Assembly (NCBI GenBank): GCA_019930625.1
Contig: CP082844.1
Span: 3,906,001 to 3,970,000, forward strand
Length of the DNA: 64,000 nt
Source of the DNA: Nocardia asteroides
GTDB lineage: Bacteria > Actinomycetota > Actinomycetes > Mycobacteriales > Mycobacteriaceae
Direction: 5' to 3'
The notes beneath the pieces are model-generated. The model had not been told where the DNA came from, made no database searches, and was given only the letters and a program-made list of their open reading frames with translations. Shown here in pieces: positions 1 to 9,727 of the stretch; the stretch's first letter is position 1, and every line of letters starts with the position of its first letter. The position numbers were made by a program, and so were the translations under genes.

Positions 1-119
1 GCCTAACGGGCGCCGCCGGACGGATTCGTCCGCAGTCCGAGTCGCGCAACGCGGAGGCGGGCAGCCGCTACTCGGCGGCGCGGGCGGTTCCCATCGGCCA
101 TTGGCATACGCTTCCACGA

Positions 120-1040
120 ATGAGCCGGTTGGAGTCGATAGATGTGGTGCGCCTGCGCTGGTTCGTCGCGGTCGCGCAAGAGTTGCACTTCGCGCGCGCG
201 GCGAAGGCGCTGCACATCTCGCGGCAGAAGCTGAGCCATACCGTCATCGACCTGGAGAACGAACTCGGCACGAAGCTTTTCGTGCCCGGCGCGCAACCGA
301 CCCGGCTCACCGACGAGGGACGGGAGTTGCTGGAGCAGGCGGGTGAGATCATCGCGCGGGCCGAATCGGCGGTGCGGCAGCAGGCGGAGGCTCCGGTTGT
401 CCTGCGTGTGGGTTTCGTGCCCGGGGTCACCGTTACCAAATGGACCCGGATCTGGGCTGAGCGGTATCCGGACACACCGCTCGAGGTGATCGCGCTGCCG
501 CAAGCGGAGCAGGAGGCGGCCTTGCGCGAGGGACGCGTCGACCTCTGCTTCGTCCGGCTGCCGATCGACCGCGAAGGCATGAGCGCGATCCCGCTCTATC
601 GCGAGGTCCCCGTCGTGGTGGTGCAGAAGGAACACCCGCTCTCGGTGTTCGACGACGTACGCATGGACGACCTGGCCGATGAGCATCTGCAGGACACGTC
701 GGACGTCGACGCGGTGGCCGGCGCGTTGGAACTCGTCGCCGCGGCCGGTGGGGCGGCGATCGTGCCCCATTCGGTGGCTCGTCTGCACCATCGCCGCGAC
801 CTCGTCTACCGCACGATGCTCGGTGTCTCCGACACGGAAATCGCGCTGGCCTGGCCCGCCGATCACACCACCGAGGCGGTCGAGGATTTCATCGGCGTCG
901 TGCGCGGCCGCTCCGAGCGCAGCTCACGCGCCCCGGCCCGGGCCGACACGAACGAGCCGCGGAAGAAGCCTTCGGCCAAGAAGACAGGCGGTCGTCCGGC
1001 TCCCGCCAAGAACAAGCCCGCCCGGCGGCGCGGGCGCTAG
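120..1040 (+). CDS. LysR-family transcriptional regulator
   Basis: Predicted DNA-binding regulator of 306 residues. The first 65 residues form a LysR winged helix-turn-helix (LRWFVAVAQELHFARAAKAL, then the ISRQKLSHTVIDLENELG recognition region), and about residues 95-270 look like the usual periplasmic-binding-like effector domain. The last 40 residues are a Lys/Arg/Pro/Ala-rich basic tail that LysR proteins normally lack; such tails are common on actinobacterial DNA-binding proteins and may add nonspecific DNA affinity. The ATG at 120 starts just before the HTH. The inducer and targets cannot be told from sequence. It faces the small secreted-protein gene on the other strand. Confidence 0.9.
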   Translation: MSRLESIDVVRLRWFVAVAQELHFARAAKALHISRQKLSHTVIDLENELGTKLFVPGAQPTRLTDEGRELLEQAGEIIARAESAVRQQAEAPVVLRVGFVPGVTVTKWTRIWAERYPDTPLEVIALPQAEQEAALREGRVDLCFVRLPIDREGMSAIPLYREVPVVVVQKEHPLSVFDDVRMDDLADEHLQDTSDVDAVAGALELVAAAGGAAIVPHSVARLHHRRDLVYRTMLGVSDTEIALAWPADHTTEAVEDFIGVVRGRSERSSRAPARADTNEPRKKPSAKKTGGRPAPAKNKPARRRGR

Positions 1041-1065
1041 CCGGTTCGAGCCGCACAGGACTGGC

Positions 1066-1097
1066 GGCGGTGCGAACCCCGGCCGGTCCGCACCGCC
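1066..1097. terminator. hairpin between convergent genes
   Basis: Perfect 9-bp inverted repeat (GGCGGTGCG and CGCACCGCC) with a 14-nt loop in the short gap between the LysR gene and the convergent small secreted-protein gene. There is no T-run, as is usual in actinomycetes. It probably serves as a bidirectional terminator. Confidence 0.5.
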
Positions 1098-1103
1098 CGG
1101 CGA

Positions 1104-1418
1104 TCAGCCGTTGCAGACCCGGTTCAGTTCGTCGGTCGCCGGGTTCAGATTCGTGACCTCGTCGTCGGTGAGGGCGTGGGCGTAGGCGGCGATGGCGTCC
1201 TTCTCCGCACCTTCGGCCGGGATCGCCGACAGCTCGGCGGCCAGGGATTGCTGCACGGTCGAGTCCAGATTCCCGCCCGACTGGTCGATGGCGGCGTTGA
1301 TCGCGTCGATGGCCGCGCCGCACGCCGCCGACTGGGCGTACGCGGGCGCCGCGGGCAGCAACAGCAGCGAGCCGAAGGCGCTCGCGACGAGCAGGGCGGC
1401 GGAACAGGTCTTGATCAT
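1104..1418 (-). CDS. small secreted protein, hemophore-like
   Basis: A 104-residue exported protein. It begins with a clear Sec signal peptide: MIKTC, a hydrophobic core to about residue 23, and a likely cleavage site after APAYA. The mature part is about 76 residues, helical and Ala-rich. It has two cysteines, one near each end (CGAAIDAI and RVCNG), which could form a disulfide. This layout resembles the actinobacterial hemophore-related Rv0203/Rv1174c group, but no heme-binding residue can be confirmed by eye. A Shine-Dalgarno AGGA lies upstream of the ATG. Function is inferred only by resemblance. Confidence 0.7.
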   Translation of the reverse strand: MIKTCSAALLVASAFGSLLLLPAAPAYAQSAACGAAIDAINAAIDQSGGNLDSTVQQSLAAELSAIPAEGAEKDAIAAYAHALTDDEVTNLNPATDELNRVCNG

Positions 1419-1448
1419 TGCGTCCTAAAGGTTCGGGTGAATAGAAAT

Positions 1449-1482
1449 CGAGGCCCGCGACCCGGTTGGGACGCGGACCTCG
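1449..1482 (-). terminator. hairpin after the DUF2631 gene
   Basis: Inverted repeat with 11-bp arms (CGAGGCCCGCG and CGCGGACCTCG, one mismatch) and a 12-nt loop. It lies 40 nt beyond the stop codon of the DUF2631 gene and upstream of the small secreted-protein gene, so it probably separates these two same-strand genes. Confidence 0.45.
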
Positions 1483-1520
1483 GACGCACACGGTACCGGG
1501 GCGCGGCTACGCGGTAGTGA

Positions 1521-1790
1521 CTAGCGCGGCTTGCGCTGCAACAACGAGTCGCGGATCAGGATGCCCACGATCAGGGCGGCGAAGCCGACGAGGAAGAGGT
1601 TCTCGACCTGGCCGCTGTGGTTGCCGACCAGCATGGCCAGCAGGATCAGCGCGACGATCCAGCCGGCGACCCGGAAGGTGCGCCGCGACTCGCCGCTCCA
1701 ACCCCAGGCCGCGGAGGGAACTTCGGCGGGGTCCACGCGAGTGACGATGCCGCGCTCGGTGTCGGCGTGTTCGAGTTCCGTGGCGGCCAC
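1521..1790 (-). CDS. DUF2631 membrane protein
   Basis: An 89-residue protein with a cytoplasmic N-terminal half containing VDPAEVPSAAWGWSGE, followed by two hydrophobic segments (about residues 42-56 and 64-80) separated by a short polar turn, and a basic end (QRKPR). This is the layout of the actinobacterial DUF2631 family, which is commonly encoded near dxr. It is transcribed divergently from dxr. Function is unknown. Confidence 0.8.
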   Translation of the reverse strand: MAATELEHADTERGIVTRVDPAEVPSAAWGWSGESRRTFRVAGWIVALILLAMLVGNHSGQVENLFLVGFAALIVGILIRDSLLQRKPR

Positions 1791-1909
1791 GATCGCTCCT
1801 TAGCTGTTCCTTCGTACCGCGATTCCGGTACGCACTCGATGAGCTACTGCCGCATATCGTGGCATACGACGGTGCGTCGTTGTAAGTCGGCCCGCGCCCG
1901 TCGAACACG

Positions 1910-3076
1910 GTGCGGCGGGTAGGACACAATGAAGTCGTGTCCGACATCGTGAGAGTCCTGCTGCTGGGCAGCACCGGATCCATTGGCACCCAAGCGCTCG
2001 AGGTGATCGCCGCCAATCCCGACCGCTTCGAGGTGGTCGGACTCGCCGCGCGCGGCGGCAACACCGAGCTGCTCGCCGCCCAGATGGCCGCCACGGGCAC
2101 CCGCAATGTCGCAGTCGCCGACCCGGCGGCGGCCCAGCGGTTGGATCTGCCGTTGGGTGGTCCTGGGGCGGTGACCGAGCTGGTGCGCCGCACCGAGGCG
2201 GACGTCGTGCTCAACGCGCTGGTCGGCTCGCTCGGGCTGGAGCCGACCCTGGCCACCCTCCAGTCGGGCACCCGCCTCGCCCTGGCCAACAAGGAATCGC
2301 TGGTCGCGGGTGGTTCTCTGGTGACAAGGGCCGCTGCTCCCGGGCAGATCGTCCCGGTCGACTCGGAGCATTCCGCGCTGGCGCAGTGCCTGCGCGGCGG
2401 TCGCGCCGACGAGGTCGACCGGCTCGTGCTGACCGCATCCGGCGGCCCGTTCCGCGGGTGGACCGCCGAAATGCTGGAGTCGGTCGAGCCCGCCGAGGCC
2501 AAGGCGCATCCCACGTGGTCGATGGGCTTGATGAACACCCTGAACTCGGCTTCGTTGGTGAACAAGGGACTGGAGCTGATCGAGACGCACCTGCTGTTCG
2601 GCGTGCCCTACGACCGCATCGACGTCACCGTGCACCCGCAATCGATCGTGCATTCGATGGTCACCTTCACCGACGGTTCCACGCTCGCCCAGGCCAGTCC
2701 GCCGGACATGAAGCTGCCGATCGCCTTGGCGCTCGGCTGGCCGGACCGGGTGCCCGGCGCCGCCGCGGCCTGCGATTTCGGCGCCGCGTCCACCTGGACG
2801 TTCGAACCGGTCGACAACGAGGTCTTCCCGGCGGTCGAGCTGGCCCGCGCGGCCGGGCAGGCCGGGGGCAGCGTCACCGCGGTCTACAACGCCGCGAACG
2901 AAGTCGCGGTGCAGGCCTTCCTCGACGGCGCCATCCGCTTCCCGCAGATCGTCGGCACGGTGGCCGCCGCGGTCGAGGCGGCCGACCGGTGGCGCGCCGA
3001 GCCGGATTCGCTCGAGGAGGTTCTTGCCGCGGACGCCTGGGCGCGGGAGTTCGCCGCCGCCCGGGTAGGCGGCTGA
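1910..3076 (+). CDS. dxr: 1-deoxy-D-xylulose 5-phosphate reductoisomerase
   Basis: Second enzyme of the MEP isoprenoid pathway. It converts DXP to 2-C-methyl-D-erythritol 4-phosphate with NADPH and a divalent metal. Visible signatures are the NADPH-binding GSTGSIG near the start, NKES near residue 127, the metal and substrate region SEHSA near 150, SGGPF near 177, HPTWSMG near 200 and [10 protein letters not shown] near 242. The length (388 residues) is normal. A GTG at 1937 ([11 protein letters not shown]) is an equally plausible start, preceded by AGGA, and would trim nine residues. The downstream rip and ispG genes have the same strand and order as in mycobacteria. Confidence 0.97.
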   Translation: MRRVGHNEVVSDIVRVLLLGSTGSIGTQALEVIAANPDRFEVVGLAARGGNTELLAAQMAATGTRNVAVADPAAAQRLDLPLGGPGAVTELVRRTEADVVLNALVGSLGLEPTLATLQSGTRLALANKESLVAGGSLVTRAAAPGQIVPVDSEHSALAQCLRGGRADEVDRLVLTASGGPFRGWTAEMLESVEPAEAKAHPTWSMGLMNTLNSASLVNKGLELIETHLLFGVPYDRIDVTVHPQSIVHSMVTFTDGSTLAQASPPDMKLPIALALGWPDRVPGAAAACDFGAASTWTFEPVDNEVFPAVELARAAGQAGGSVTAVYNAANEVAVQAFLDGAIRFPQIVGTVAAAVEAADRWRAEPDSLEEVLAADAWAREFAAARVGG

Positions 3077-3242
3077 GACCGCTCGATGACGGATCGGACG
3101 CGCGCAACGACGGCGTCCTGGCACACTGAAGACACAGGGCAGGTCTCTGTCCGGTTAGGGTGATCAGAGTGCTCGCGGCCAGGAGCGGACGCGTGCGTGC
3201 GGGATATTCGAGCTGCGCAAACGCAGGAGGGCTGTAGAGCAA

Positions 3243-4442
3243 ATGGTGTTCGCGTTGGGATTCGTGCTGTTCGCGCTGGGCATCACGGTGTCGATCGCGC
3301 TGCACGAATGTGGGCACATGTGGACTGCCCAGGCGACCGGCATGAAGGTGCGGCGGTATTTCATCGGATTCGGGCCGAAGATCTTCTCGTTCCGCCGCGG
3401 TGAGACCGAGTACGGCTTGAAGGCGCTTCCGCTCGGTGGTTTCTGTGACATCGCGGGCATGACGGCGCTGGACGAACTGCGCCCCGAAGAACTCGACCGT
3501 GCCATGTACCGCCAGGCCACCTGGAAGCGGCTGCTGGTCATGTCCGGCGGCATCGCGATGAACTTCGTCCTCGGCTTCATCCTGATCGTGGTGCTCGCGG
3601 TCGGCTGGGGGTTGCCGAACCTGAAAGAGCCGCCCGCCACCGCGCTCGGCACCATGAGCTGCGTCGCGCAGCAGAACGCCGACGGCTCCACCGAGCCGTG
3701 CACCGGCACGGGCCCGGCGCAGCGCGCCGGATTGCAGCGCGGTGACATTGTCAAACAGGTCAACGGCGTCGAGGTGGATACCTGGCGGGAGTTCCAGTCC
3801 GAAACCCAGAAGCAGACCGGCCCCTTCACCTACGTCGTCGAGCGGGACGGCCGCACCCTCAGCATTCCGGTCACCCCCGAGCGGGTCGTCCGCTACCCCG
3901 AGGGCGGTGGCGCGGGCCGCGAAGTGTCAGCCGTCGGCGTGGCGCCGGACCGCTACGAGCCGGTGCAGTACGACCTGCTGGCAGCCGTGCCCGCCGCGGG
4001 CGCCTTCACCGGTGACATGTTCGTGCGCACGGTCGACTCGCTGACCCAGATGCCCGCCAAAGTGTCCTCGCTGTGGGACGCGGTCACCGGCGGTGAGCGG
4101 GATCCGGAGACTCCCGTCAGCGTCTACGGCGCCAGCAAGATCGGTGGCGAGACCGCCGAACGCGGCCTGTGGAACTTGTTCATCCTCGTGCTGGCCAGCC
4201 TGAACTTTTTCCTCGGCGTCTTCAACCTGCTGCCGTTGCTGCCGCTGGACGGAGGGCACATCGCGGTGGTGCTCTACGAGAAGGTCCGCAACACCATCCG
4301 CGGCTGGAAGGGTCTCGCGCCCGGCGCTCCGGTGAACTACCTGAAATTGCTGCCCGCGACCTATGTGGTCGTGGTGATCGGCGGCGCCTACATGCTGTTG
4401 ACACTGGCCGCCGACATCGTGAACCCGATCAAGTTGTTCTGA
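3243..4442 (+). CDS. rip1: site-2 intramembrane zinc metalloprotease (Rip1/RseP family, M50)
   Basis: A 399-residue membrane protease. The zinc site HECGH is at residues 21-25 in the first membrane helix. The third ligand lies in [12 protein letters not shown] near residue 336, so the active site is complete. A single PDZ-like domain lies between them (about residues 150-240, beginning near [18 protein letters not shown]). Homologues cut anti-sigma factors and other envelope substrates within the membrane; the substrates here are unknown. A GGAGGG ribosome site lies upstream of the ATG. The gene sits between dxr and ispG, as in M. tuberculosis (Rv2869c). Confidence 0.95.
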   Translation: MVFALGFVLFALGITVSIALHECGHMWTAQATGMKVRRYFIGFGPKIFSFRRGETEYGLKALPLGGFCDIAGMTALDELRPEELDRAMYRQATWKRLLVMSGGIAMNFVLGFILIVVLAVGWGLPNLKEPPATALGTMSCVAQQNADGSTEPCTGTGPAQRAGLQRGDIVKQVNGVEVDTWREFQSETQKQTGPFTYVVERDGRTLSIPVTPERVVRYPEGGGAGREVSAVGVAPDRYEPVQYDLLAAVPAAGAFTGDMFVRTVDSLTQMPAKVSSLWDAVTGGERDPETPVSVYGASKIGGETAERGLWNLFILVLASLNFFLGVFNLLPLLPLDGGHIAVVLYEKVRNTIRGWKGLAPGAPVNYLKLLPATYVVVVIGGAYMLLTLAADIVNPIKLF

Positions 4443-4573
4443 CCGGGGCTGCCGAGCGGTCGGCGCGGTCGGCCGGGGGAGGCCTTGTCATTGCTGTCAC
4501 AAGGTGGGCGTCATCCGCCACGGCTAGACTCGGCAGCGAACCGGCCGGACACGATGAAAGTAGGCAGCCGAAG

Positions 4574-5731
4574 GTGACCAGCACAATCGGATTGGGGATG
4601 CCGACCGCTCCCGCGGCGGTGCTCGCTCCCCGGCGTAAGACCCGCCAGCTGATGGTGGGCAATGTCGGGGTGGGCAGCGCTCACCCGATCTCGGTGCAGT
4701 CCATGACCACGACCAAGACGCACGACGTGAACGCCACCCTGCAGCAGATCGCGGAGCTGACCGCGTCGGGGTGCGACATCGTGCGGGTGGCCTGCCCGCG
4801 TCAGGAGGACGCGGACGCGCTGGCCACGATCGCGCGGAAATCGCAGATTCCGGTGATCGCCGACATCCACTTCCAGCCCCGCTACATCTTCGCGGCCATC
4901 GACGCGGGCTGCGCGGCGGTGCGGGTCAACCCCGGCAACATCAAAGAGTTCGACGGCCGGGTCGCGGAGGTCGCCAAGGCCGCGGGAGCGGCGGGCATCC
5001 CGATCCGCATCGGCGTGAACGCCGGTTCGCTGGACAAGCGGATGATGGAGAAGTACGGCAAGGCCACGCCGGAGGCGCTGGTGGAGTCGGCGCTGTGGGA
5101 GGCGAGCCTGTTCGAGGAACACGGGTTCGGCGACATCAAGATCTCGGTCAAGCACAACGACCCGGTGATCATGGTGGAGGCCTACCGCCAGCTGGCCGCG
5201 CAGTGCGACTACCCGCTGCACCTCGGCGTCACCGAGGCGGGCCCGGCCTTCCAGGGCACGATCAAATCGGCTGTCGCGTTCGGCGCGCTGCTGTCGGAGG
5301 GCATCGGCGACACGATTCGCGTTTCGCTGTCGGCGCCGCCCGCCGAGGAGGTCAAGGTCGGCGGGCAGATCCTGCAGTCGCTGAACCTGCGCCCGCGCAA
5401 GCTGGAGATCGTGTCCTGCCCCTCCTGCGGGCGTGCGCAGGTGGATGTGTACACCCTGGCCAACGAGGTGAGCGCCGGTCTGGAGGGCATGGCGGTGCCG
5501 CTGCGGGTGGCCGTCATGGGCTGCGTCGTGAACGGGCCCGGCGAGGCGCGCGAGGCCGACCTGGGTGTGGCCTCCGGCAACGGCAAGGGCCAGATCTTCG
5601 TCAAGGGCGAGGTCATCAAAACCGTTCCCGAAGCCCAGATCGTCGAGACGCTCATCGAAGAGGCGCTGCGCATCGCCGAGGAGATGGGTGCGGACGCCGG
5701 CGCGGGCGAACCCGTCGTCACTGTCAGCTGA
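4574..5731 (+). CDS. ispG: 4-hydroxy-3-methylbut-2-enyl diphosphate synthase (flavodoxin)
   Basis: MEP-pathway [4Fe-4S] enzyme that converts the cyclic diphosphate MEcPP to HMBPP. The GTG at 4574 ([10 protein letters not shown]) is chosen because the reading frame is open far upstream, an AGTAGG ribosome site precedes this codon, and the resulting 385 residues match actinobacterial IspG. The three cluster cysteines are present: SCPSC (Cys282 and Cys285) and [10 protein letters not shown] (Cys317), the latter followed by the conserved Glu. The TIM-barrel signatures [14 protein letters not shown] and HLGVTEAGP are intact. Confidence 0.97.
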   Translation: MTSTIGLGMPTAPAAVLAPRRKTRQLMVGNVGVGSAHPISVQSMTTTKTHDVNATLQQIAELTASGCDIVRVACPRQEDADALATIARKSQIPVIADIHFQPRYIFAAIDAGCAAVRVNPGNIKEFDGRVAEVAKAAGAAGIPIRIGVNAGSLDKRMMEKYGKATPEALVESALWEASLFEEHGFGDIKISVKHNDPVIMVEAYRQLAAQCDYPLHLGVTEAGPAFQGTIKSAVAFGALLSEGIGDTIRVSLSAPPAEEVKVGGQILQSLNLRPRKLEIVSCPSCGRAQVDVYTLANEVSAGLEGMAVPLRVAVMGCVVNGPGEAREADLGVASGNGKGQIFVKGEVIKTVPEAQIVETLIEEALRIAEEMGADAGAGEPVVTVS

Positions 5732-5798
5732 GCAGCCGCTCACCAGCGCTTTCGGCATAGCCATACCGCATCGCGCCGGTTCGTGGCAGGCTGTCACC

Positions 5799-6662
5799 GT
5801 GCGGAGTCTGCTGGAGCCGGCGCGACGGGCCAAATATGCCCCTGCGCGGCAGCTCGCTAATCGAGACCTTGCTCAGGTGCTGCGTGTGCTGGATGCCGAT
5901 CCGGTGGCTTCGTGCATGGTCGCCGCCCGGTTGCAGGAGTTCGGCCTGGACACCCGGTGTGGTCAGGGCGAGCTCTGGAGCCGGGGCGGCCCCGCGGAGT
6001 CACTGTGTTTCTCGGGTGCGAATCTGGTGCCGCTGCTCGGCGACCGAGACGCGCTGCGCGCGTTCGCAGACCGGGCGATCCGCTGGCCGCGGATCTGTTC
6101 CTCGGTGGTCGGGCGCAGAGAGCTGGCGTTGCCGCTGTGGGAGATGCTGGCCGGACATTGGGGCCCGGAACGTGAGCTGCGCGGGGAACAGCCGCTGCTG
6201 GCGCTGGCCCAGCCGCCGCTGGCCACGCCCGACCAAGAGGTTCGCCGCGTACGTCAGGACGAACTCGACCGGTACCTCTCGGCGGCGATCGCCATGTTCA
6301 TCGAGGAGGTGGGCGTCGATCCGCGCGCGGGCGACGGCGGTCGCGGCTATCGCCGCCGCATCCAGAGCTTGATCGAATCCGGCCGCGCCTGGGCCCGTTT
6401 CGAGGACGGGGAAGTGGTCTTCAAGGCCGAGGTCGGTTCGCTGTCCAGGCGCACGGGCCAGATCCAGGGGGTCTGGGTGCATCCCGATCACCGTGGGAAG
6501 GGGCGTGGCACCGCGGGCACCGCGGCGGTCGCGAACGCCGTGGTGGCCTCCGGCCGCACCGCGAGCCTGTACGTGAACGACTTCAACGCGATCGCCCGCC
6601 GCGCCTACTGCCGGGTCGGGTTCCGGCAGATCGCGACCTTCGCCACCGTCCTGGTCGACTGA
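5799..6662 (+). CDS. GNAT-family N-acetyltransferase (Rv2867c-like)
   Basis: A 287-residue acetyltransferase. The C-terminal GNAT core carries the acetyl-CoA pyrophosphate loop in VWVHPDHRGKGRGTAG (near residue 225), followed by YVNDFNAIARRAYCRVGF, the usual motif B region. The N-terminal half is an additional alpha/beta domain seen in the mycobacterial relative next to gcpE. The start is the GTG at 5799, with GGCAGG upstream. The acceptor is unknown. Its conserved place between ispG and the PBP gene suggests a housekeeping rather than an accessory role. Confidence 0.88.
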   Translation: MRSLLEPARRAKYAPARQLANRDLAQVLRVLDADPVASCMVAARLQEFGLDTRCGQGELWSRGGPAESLCFSGANLVPLLGDRDALRAFADRAIRWPRICSSVVGRRELALPLWEMLAGHWGPERELRGEQPLLALAQPPLATPDQEVRRVRQDELDRYLSAAIAMFIEEVGVDPRAGDGGRGYRRRIQSLIESGRAWARFEDGEVVFKAEVGSLSRRTGQIQGVWVHPDHRGKGRGTAGTAAVANAVVASGRTASLYVNDFNAIARRAYCRVGFRQIATFATVLVD

Positions 6663-6722
6663 GCACGCCCGGCGAATTCCGGAGTGCCGCAGGTGTTTGC
6701 CCGTCAGTGACCATTACGATCG

Positions 6723-8516
6723 GTGCCGATGTCGACTCGGATGCTCTTCTCGCTCACCGTCGCGGCCCTCACGGTGGCCGCCGCCGCGTGCGCGAGCGAG
6801 CCGCAAGGACCCGTTCCCGCCGCGGACGCGTTCGTCAAAGCTTTTGCCGAGCACCGGGTCGGCGCCGCGGCGGACCTGACCAACCTGCCGGAGAAGGCCA
6901 GCGGCGCATTGCGTTCGGCCTGGGATCAGCTGCAGGCCGAACAGCTCACCGCGCGCACCGGCGCGGCGCGCGTAACCGGGGACACCGCGACCGTGGAGTA
7001 CACCTACGAGTGGCGGCTGCCCAAGAACCGGATGTGGAAGTATTCGGGCCTGTTGCAGATGGGCCGGAGCAACGGACGCTGGATGGTCCGGTGGACCTCG
7101 TCCAACATCCACCCCAAACTCGGTGACACCCAGACCATGGCGTTGCGGTCCAATCCGCCGCCGCGGGCGCGGGTCAACGAGCAGTCCGGCAGCGACGTCA
7201 TGGTGCCCGGCAGAGTGTCCCGGGTGGCGTTCGCCGCGGCCGACGCCCCCGATCCCGCGACCGTGGCCACCGCGCTGGCGGCCTCGTTGCACCGTTTCGA
7301 CAAGTCGCTGACGCCCGAGTCCATCCTCGACGCGGCGAAGGCCGCCGCGGGCGCCTACACCGTCGCCCTGCTCAACGAACACGAATCCGGCCAGGTCACC
7401 ACCGATCTCATCGGGCTGCCGGGGGTCACGCTGACCCAGCAGTGGGATCTGGTCGCCACCGACCGGGAATTCGCGCCCGACCTGCTCACCCAGGTGCGCA
7501 AGACGGTGATCGCGGAGGTGGACGGCAAGGCGGGGTGGAGCGTGGTCACCATGAACGCCAACGGCGCCGACACCGATGTGCTGATGGAGGTACCTTCGCA
7601 GCCCGCGCCGTCGTTCTCGCTCAGTGTCGACCGCCACGTGCAGAATGCCGCCCAGCGCGCCGTGCAGCCGCGTACCGAGCAGGCCATGATGGTGGTGCTG
7701 CGCCCGTCCACCGGCGCGATCCTGGCGGTCGCGCAGAACAAGGCGGCCGCTCGGGAGGGGCCCATCGCGACGATCGGCCAGTACCCGCCCGGCTCGGTGT
7801 TCAAGACGGTGACCGCGGCCGCGGCCATGTCGAACGGCCTCGCCACCCCGGACACGGTGCTGCCGTGCCCGAGCCGCATCGTCATCGGCGAGCGGACCAT
7901 TCCCAACTACAACTTGTTCACCGTCGGCAACGTGCCGATGTCCACGGCCTACGAGCGCTCCTGCAACACCTCGTTCGCCAAGCTCGCCAGTGAGCTGCCC
8001 GGTCCCGCTCTGCACGAGGCCGCCGCGAAGCTCGGTGTCGGGCCCGCCTATTCGATAGTGGGGCTGCCGACGACCTCCGGCTCGGTGCCGTCGGCCGACG
8101 ACCTGATCCAGCGCACCGAGGACGGCCTCGGCCAGGGCAAAGTGGTGGTCAGCCCGTTCGGCATGGCGCTCATGGCCGCGACCATCGCACACGGCTCGGC
8201 GCCCGTGCCCTACCTGATCGCGGGACGGCCCACCCGGATCGATGGCGACCGTCCGGCTCTCGCCCCCGACGTCGTCGCGGGGTTGCGCGCGATGATGCGC
8301 CAGGTGGTCGTCGGCGGCACGGCGGAACGGATCGCCGATCAGGGCGAGGTATACGGCAAGACCGGCGAGGCCGAAGTCGACGGCGGCTCGCACTCCTGGT
8401 TCGTGGGCTTCCGCGGCGACATCGCGTTCGCCACGCTGCTGGTCAAAGGCGGTAGCTCCGACAATGCCGTCGCGGTGACACGGGACATGCTGGCAGCCTT
8501 GCCCGCCGGGTACTGA
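6723..8516 (+). CDS. penicillin-binding lipoprotein (class B transpeptidase-like)
   Basis: A 597-residue exported cell-wall enzyme. The N-terminus is a lipoprotein signal peptide ending in an AAAAC lipobox. An NTF2/MecA-type N-terminal domain and a PBP dimerisation region follow, then the transpeptidase domain. Its catalytic motifs are intact: SVFK (nucleophile Ser near 358, after PPG), SCN near 412 and KTG near 546. It corresponds in place and layout to M. tuberculosis Rv2864c. Either the GTG at 6723 or the ATG at 6729 could be the start. It is the last gene of the conserved block before the accessory region. Confidence 0.93.
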   Translation: MPMSTRMLFSLTVAALTVAAAACASEPQGPVPAADAFVKAFAEHRVGAAADLTNLPEKASGALRSAWDQLQAEQLTARTGAARVTGDTATVEYTYEWRLPKNRMWKYSGLLQMGRSNGRWMVRWTSSNIHPKLGDTQTMALRSNPPPRARVNEQSGSDVMVPGRVSRVAFAAADAPDPATVATALAASLHRFDKSLTPESILDAAKAAAGAYTVALLNEHESGQVTTDLIGLPGVTLTQQWDLVATDREFAPDLLTQVRKTVIAEVDGKAGWSVVTMNANGADTDVLMEVPSQPAPSFSLSVDRHVQNAAQRAVQPRTEQAMMVVLRPSTGAILAVAQNKAAAREGPIATIGQYPPGSVFKTVTAAAAMSNGLATPDTVLPCPSRIVIGERTIPNYNLFTVGNVPMSTAYERSCNTSFAKLASELPGPALHEAAAKLGVGPAYSIVGLPTTSGSVPSADDLIQRTEDGLGQGKVVVSPFGMALMAATIAHGSAPVPYLIAGRPTRIDGDRPALAPDVVAGLRAMMRQVVVGGTAERIADQGEVYGKTGEAEVDGGSHSWFVGFRGDIAFATLLVKGGSSDNAVAVTRDMLAALPAGY

Positions 8517-8616
8517 TGCGCCTTCGCTCCCACACGGGGACGACCCAGAACCGGAGTTCACGGTCTCGTGGCCGGGGAAGCCGGGCCACCCGAACAAGTG
8601 TCGACCGATAGTTCAC
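8443..8616 (-). CDS. possible small basic ORF with a strong ribosome site
   Basis: A GTG at 8616 is preceded at 5 nt by AAGGAGG, one of the best ribosome sites in the window. The frame gives 57 residues, very Arg-rich, and overlaps the 3' end of the PBP gene by 74 nt. No family is recognised. It may be an unrecognised peptide, the remains of a gene, or a chance frame in GC-rich DNA. Confidence 0.2.
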   Translation of the reverse strand: MNYRSTLVRVARLPRPRDRELRFWVVPVWERRRISTRRARLPACPVSPRRHCRSYRL

Positions 8617-8681
8617 GGAGTCCTCCTTCGTCAGGCCCGGCCCCGATACGTGCGCAGGCACGGGAGCCGAGGCATCCGCAC

Positions 8682-8717
8682 CGGCCCGGACAGTGGTCAT
8701 GGCGACTGTCCGGGCCG
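8682..8717. terminator. hairpin between the PBP gene and the convergent regulator
   Basis: Perfect 13-bp inverted repeat (CGGCCCGGACAGT and ACTGTCCGGGCCG) with a 10-nt loop, nine bases from the stop codon of the convergent regulator gene. It probably terminates that gene and marks the edge of the accessory region. Confidence 0.6.
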
Positions 8718-8725
8718 ACGGCGGC

Positions 8726-9727
8726 CTACCGTCGATCCCGCTCGGACGACGCGATCAGCAGATGTTCCAAACTGGTCGTCCGGTCGGAGTACTCGTCGAC
8801 GCCGATGACCGCAACGAACTCGCTGTCACCGACACGGTGCTGGAGGGGTAACCACGAGTTGGCGAGATACCAGCCCGCTCCTGCGGTGCCGCGCGGCCCC
8901 AAACCCCCGCAATAGATCCAGTACCGATCGGGATGCTGATCCGGGCACGGCCGCACTCGCGCGATGATGCCGAGGTTGCGGTCGTCGCCCGAGTCGTACC
9001 GGCTTCCGTCGCTGAGCTCCAGGTGCACCGAGTCGTCGCCGCTGTCCCGGATGGTGAACAGCGGGTGCTCGACGGTTGGCGGATACAACTGTGTGCAGTC
9101 GTTGCCGCTCAGCCCGAAACTGATGTACGGGCGATCGTGGTGGGTGACCATGTAGCGGTCGCTGCGAACCTCGGCGCGGATGTTGGTGTAGCGCTGCAGC
9201 AAGGAGAACACATACAGCAGCCCGCGAAAATCGTTCTCCGACAGCACGGAGGGAATGTCGACGGGACGCTCCGGGAAAGCACCCTCCTGCTTCCCGAAAA
9301 CTCGCCGACGGGAGATCCCCGCCGCCCGCAGTACTTCCACGGACGACCTGGACAGCTCGAACGACGGATACACCAGAGTTGTGCCCCTGGTGCTGGTCTC
9401 CACCCCGAGGAATGCCTCGAGCCGGATGTCGGTGCCGGTAGGACCCGACCCGAGTGACCGCGTGCCTTCCGGTGTCGAGTTGGCCATTTGAAACAGTCCT
9501 TCAACAGTCCAGCCGGGAAACATCTTCTCGAGCACCCGGCAGTGATAGTCGCGAGGAAGCCCGACCATACGGCCCGACAGCCACTGGTAGTACTGCGCTT
9601 TCGCCGGCCCATGCCCTGGGGGAATGGGCGGGTCCAGCTGCGCCGCGCATCTGTCGTACGCGGCAAGGAAATCCGGATGACTTTTCAGATGCCGCTCCGC
9701 TAGCAGCATCTTCAGTACGGTCGCCAA
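8726..9727 (-). CDS. putative regulator: actinobacterial N-terminal DNA-binding module plus unknown C-terminal domain
   Basis: A 333-residue protein of unknown role. I place the start at the TTG at 9727 because GGGGTAAGGGGG lies just upstream and a TATAAG -10-like box (9776-9781) lies between it and the in-frame GTG at 9790, which would otherwise add 21 residues. Residues 1-80 (TVLKMLLAERHL, then QYYQWLSG and LPRDYHCRVLEKMFPGWTVE) match an N-terminal module I recall from Nocardia and Streptomyces regulator-like proteins. The rest contains NLGIIARVRP and, some 20 residues on, YCGGLGPRGTAGAGWYL, which suggests a ligand-binding fold, but I cannot name it. It lies directly downstream of the IPT/TIG gene on the same strand. 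Confidence 0.6.
   Translation of the reverse strand: MATVLKMLLAERHLKSHPDFLAAYDRCAAQLDPPIPPGHGPAKAQYYQWLSGRMVGLPRDYHCRVLEKMFPGWTVEGLFQMANSTPEGTRSLGSGPTGTDIRLEAFLGVETSTRGTTLVYPSFELSRSSVEVLRAAGISRRRVFGKQEGAFPERPVDIPSVLSENDFRGLLYVFSLLQRYTNIRAEVRSDRYMVTHHDRPYISFGLSGNDCTQLYPPTVEHPLFTIRDSGDDSVHLELSDGSRYDSGDDRNLGIIARVRPCPDQHPDRYWIYCGGLGPRGTAGAGWYLANSWLPLQHRVGDSEFVAVIGVDEYSDRTTSLEHLLIASSERDRR

Noticed and set aside
1041..1060. GGTTCGAGCC resembling a tRNA T-arm
   Set aside because: No acceptor stem, anticodon arm or CCA-proximal structure can be drawn around it.
1844..3124. A 426-codon minus-strand frame opposite dxr, and similar long antisense frames opposite ispG, the PBP gene, mqo, cobQ and the chelatase
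   Set aside because: High third-position GC leaves antisense frames open. The translations are Arg/Gly/His-rich with no family features, while the sense genes have clear motifs.
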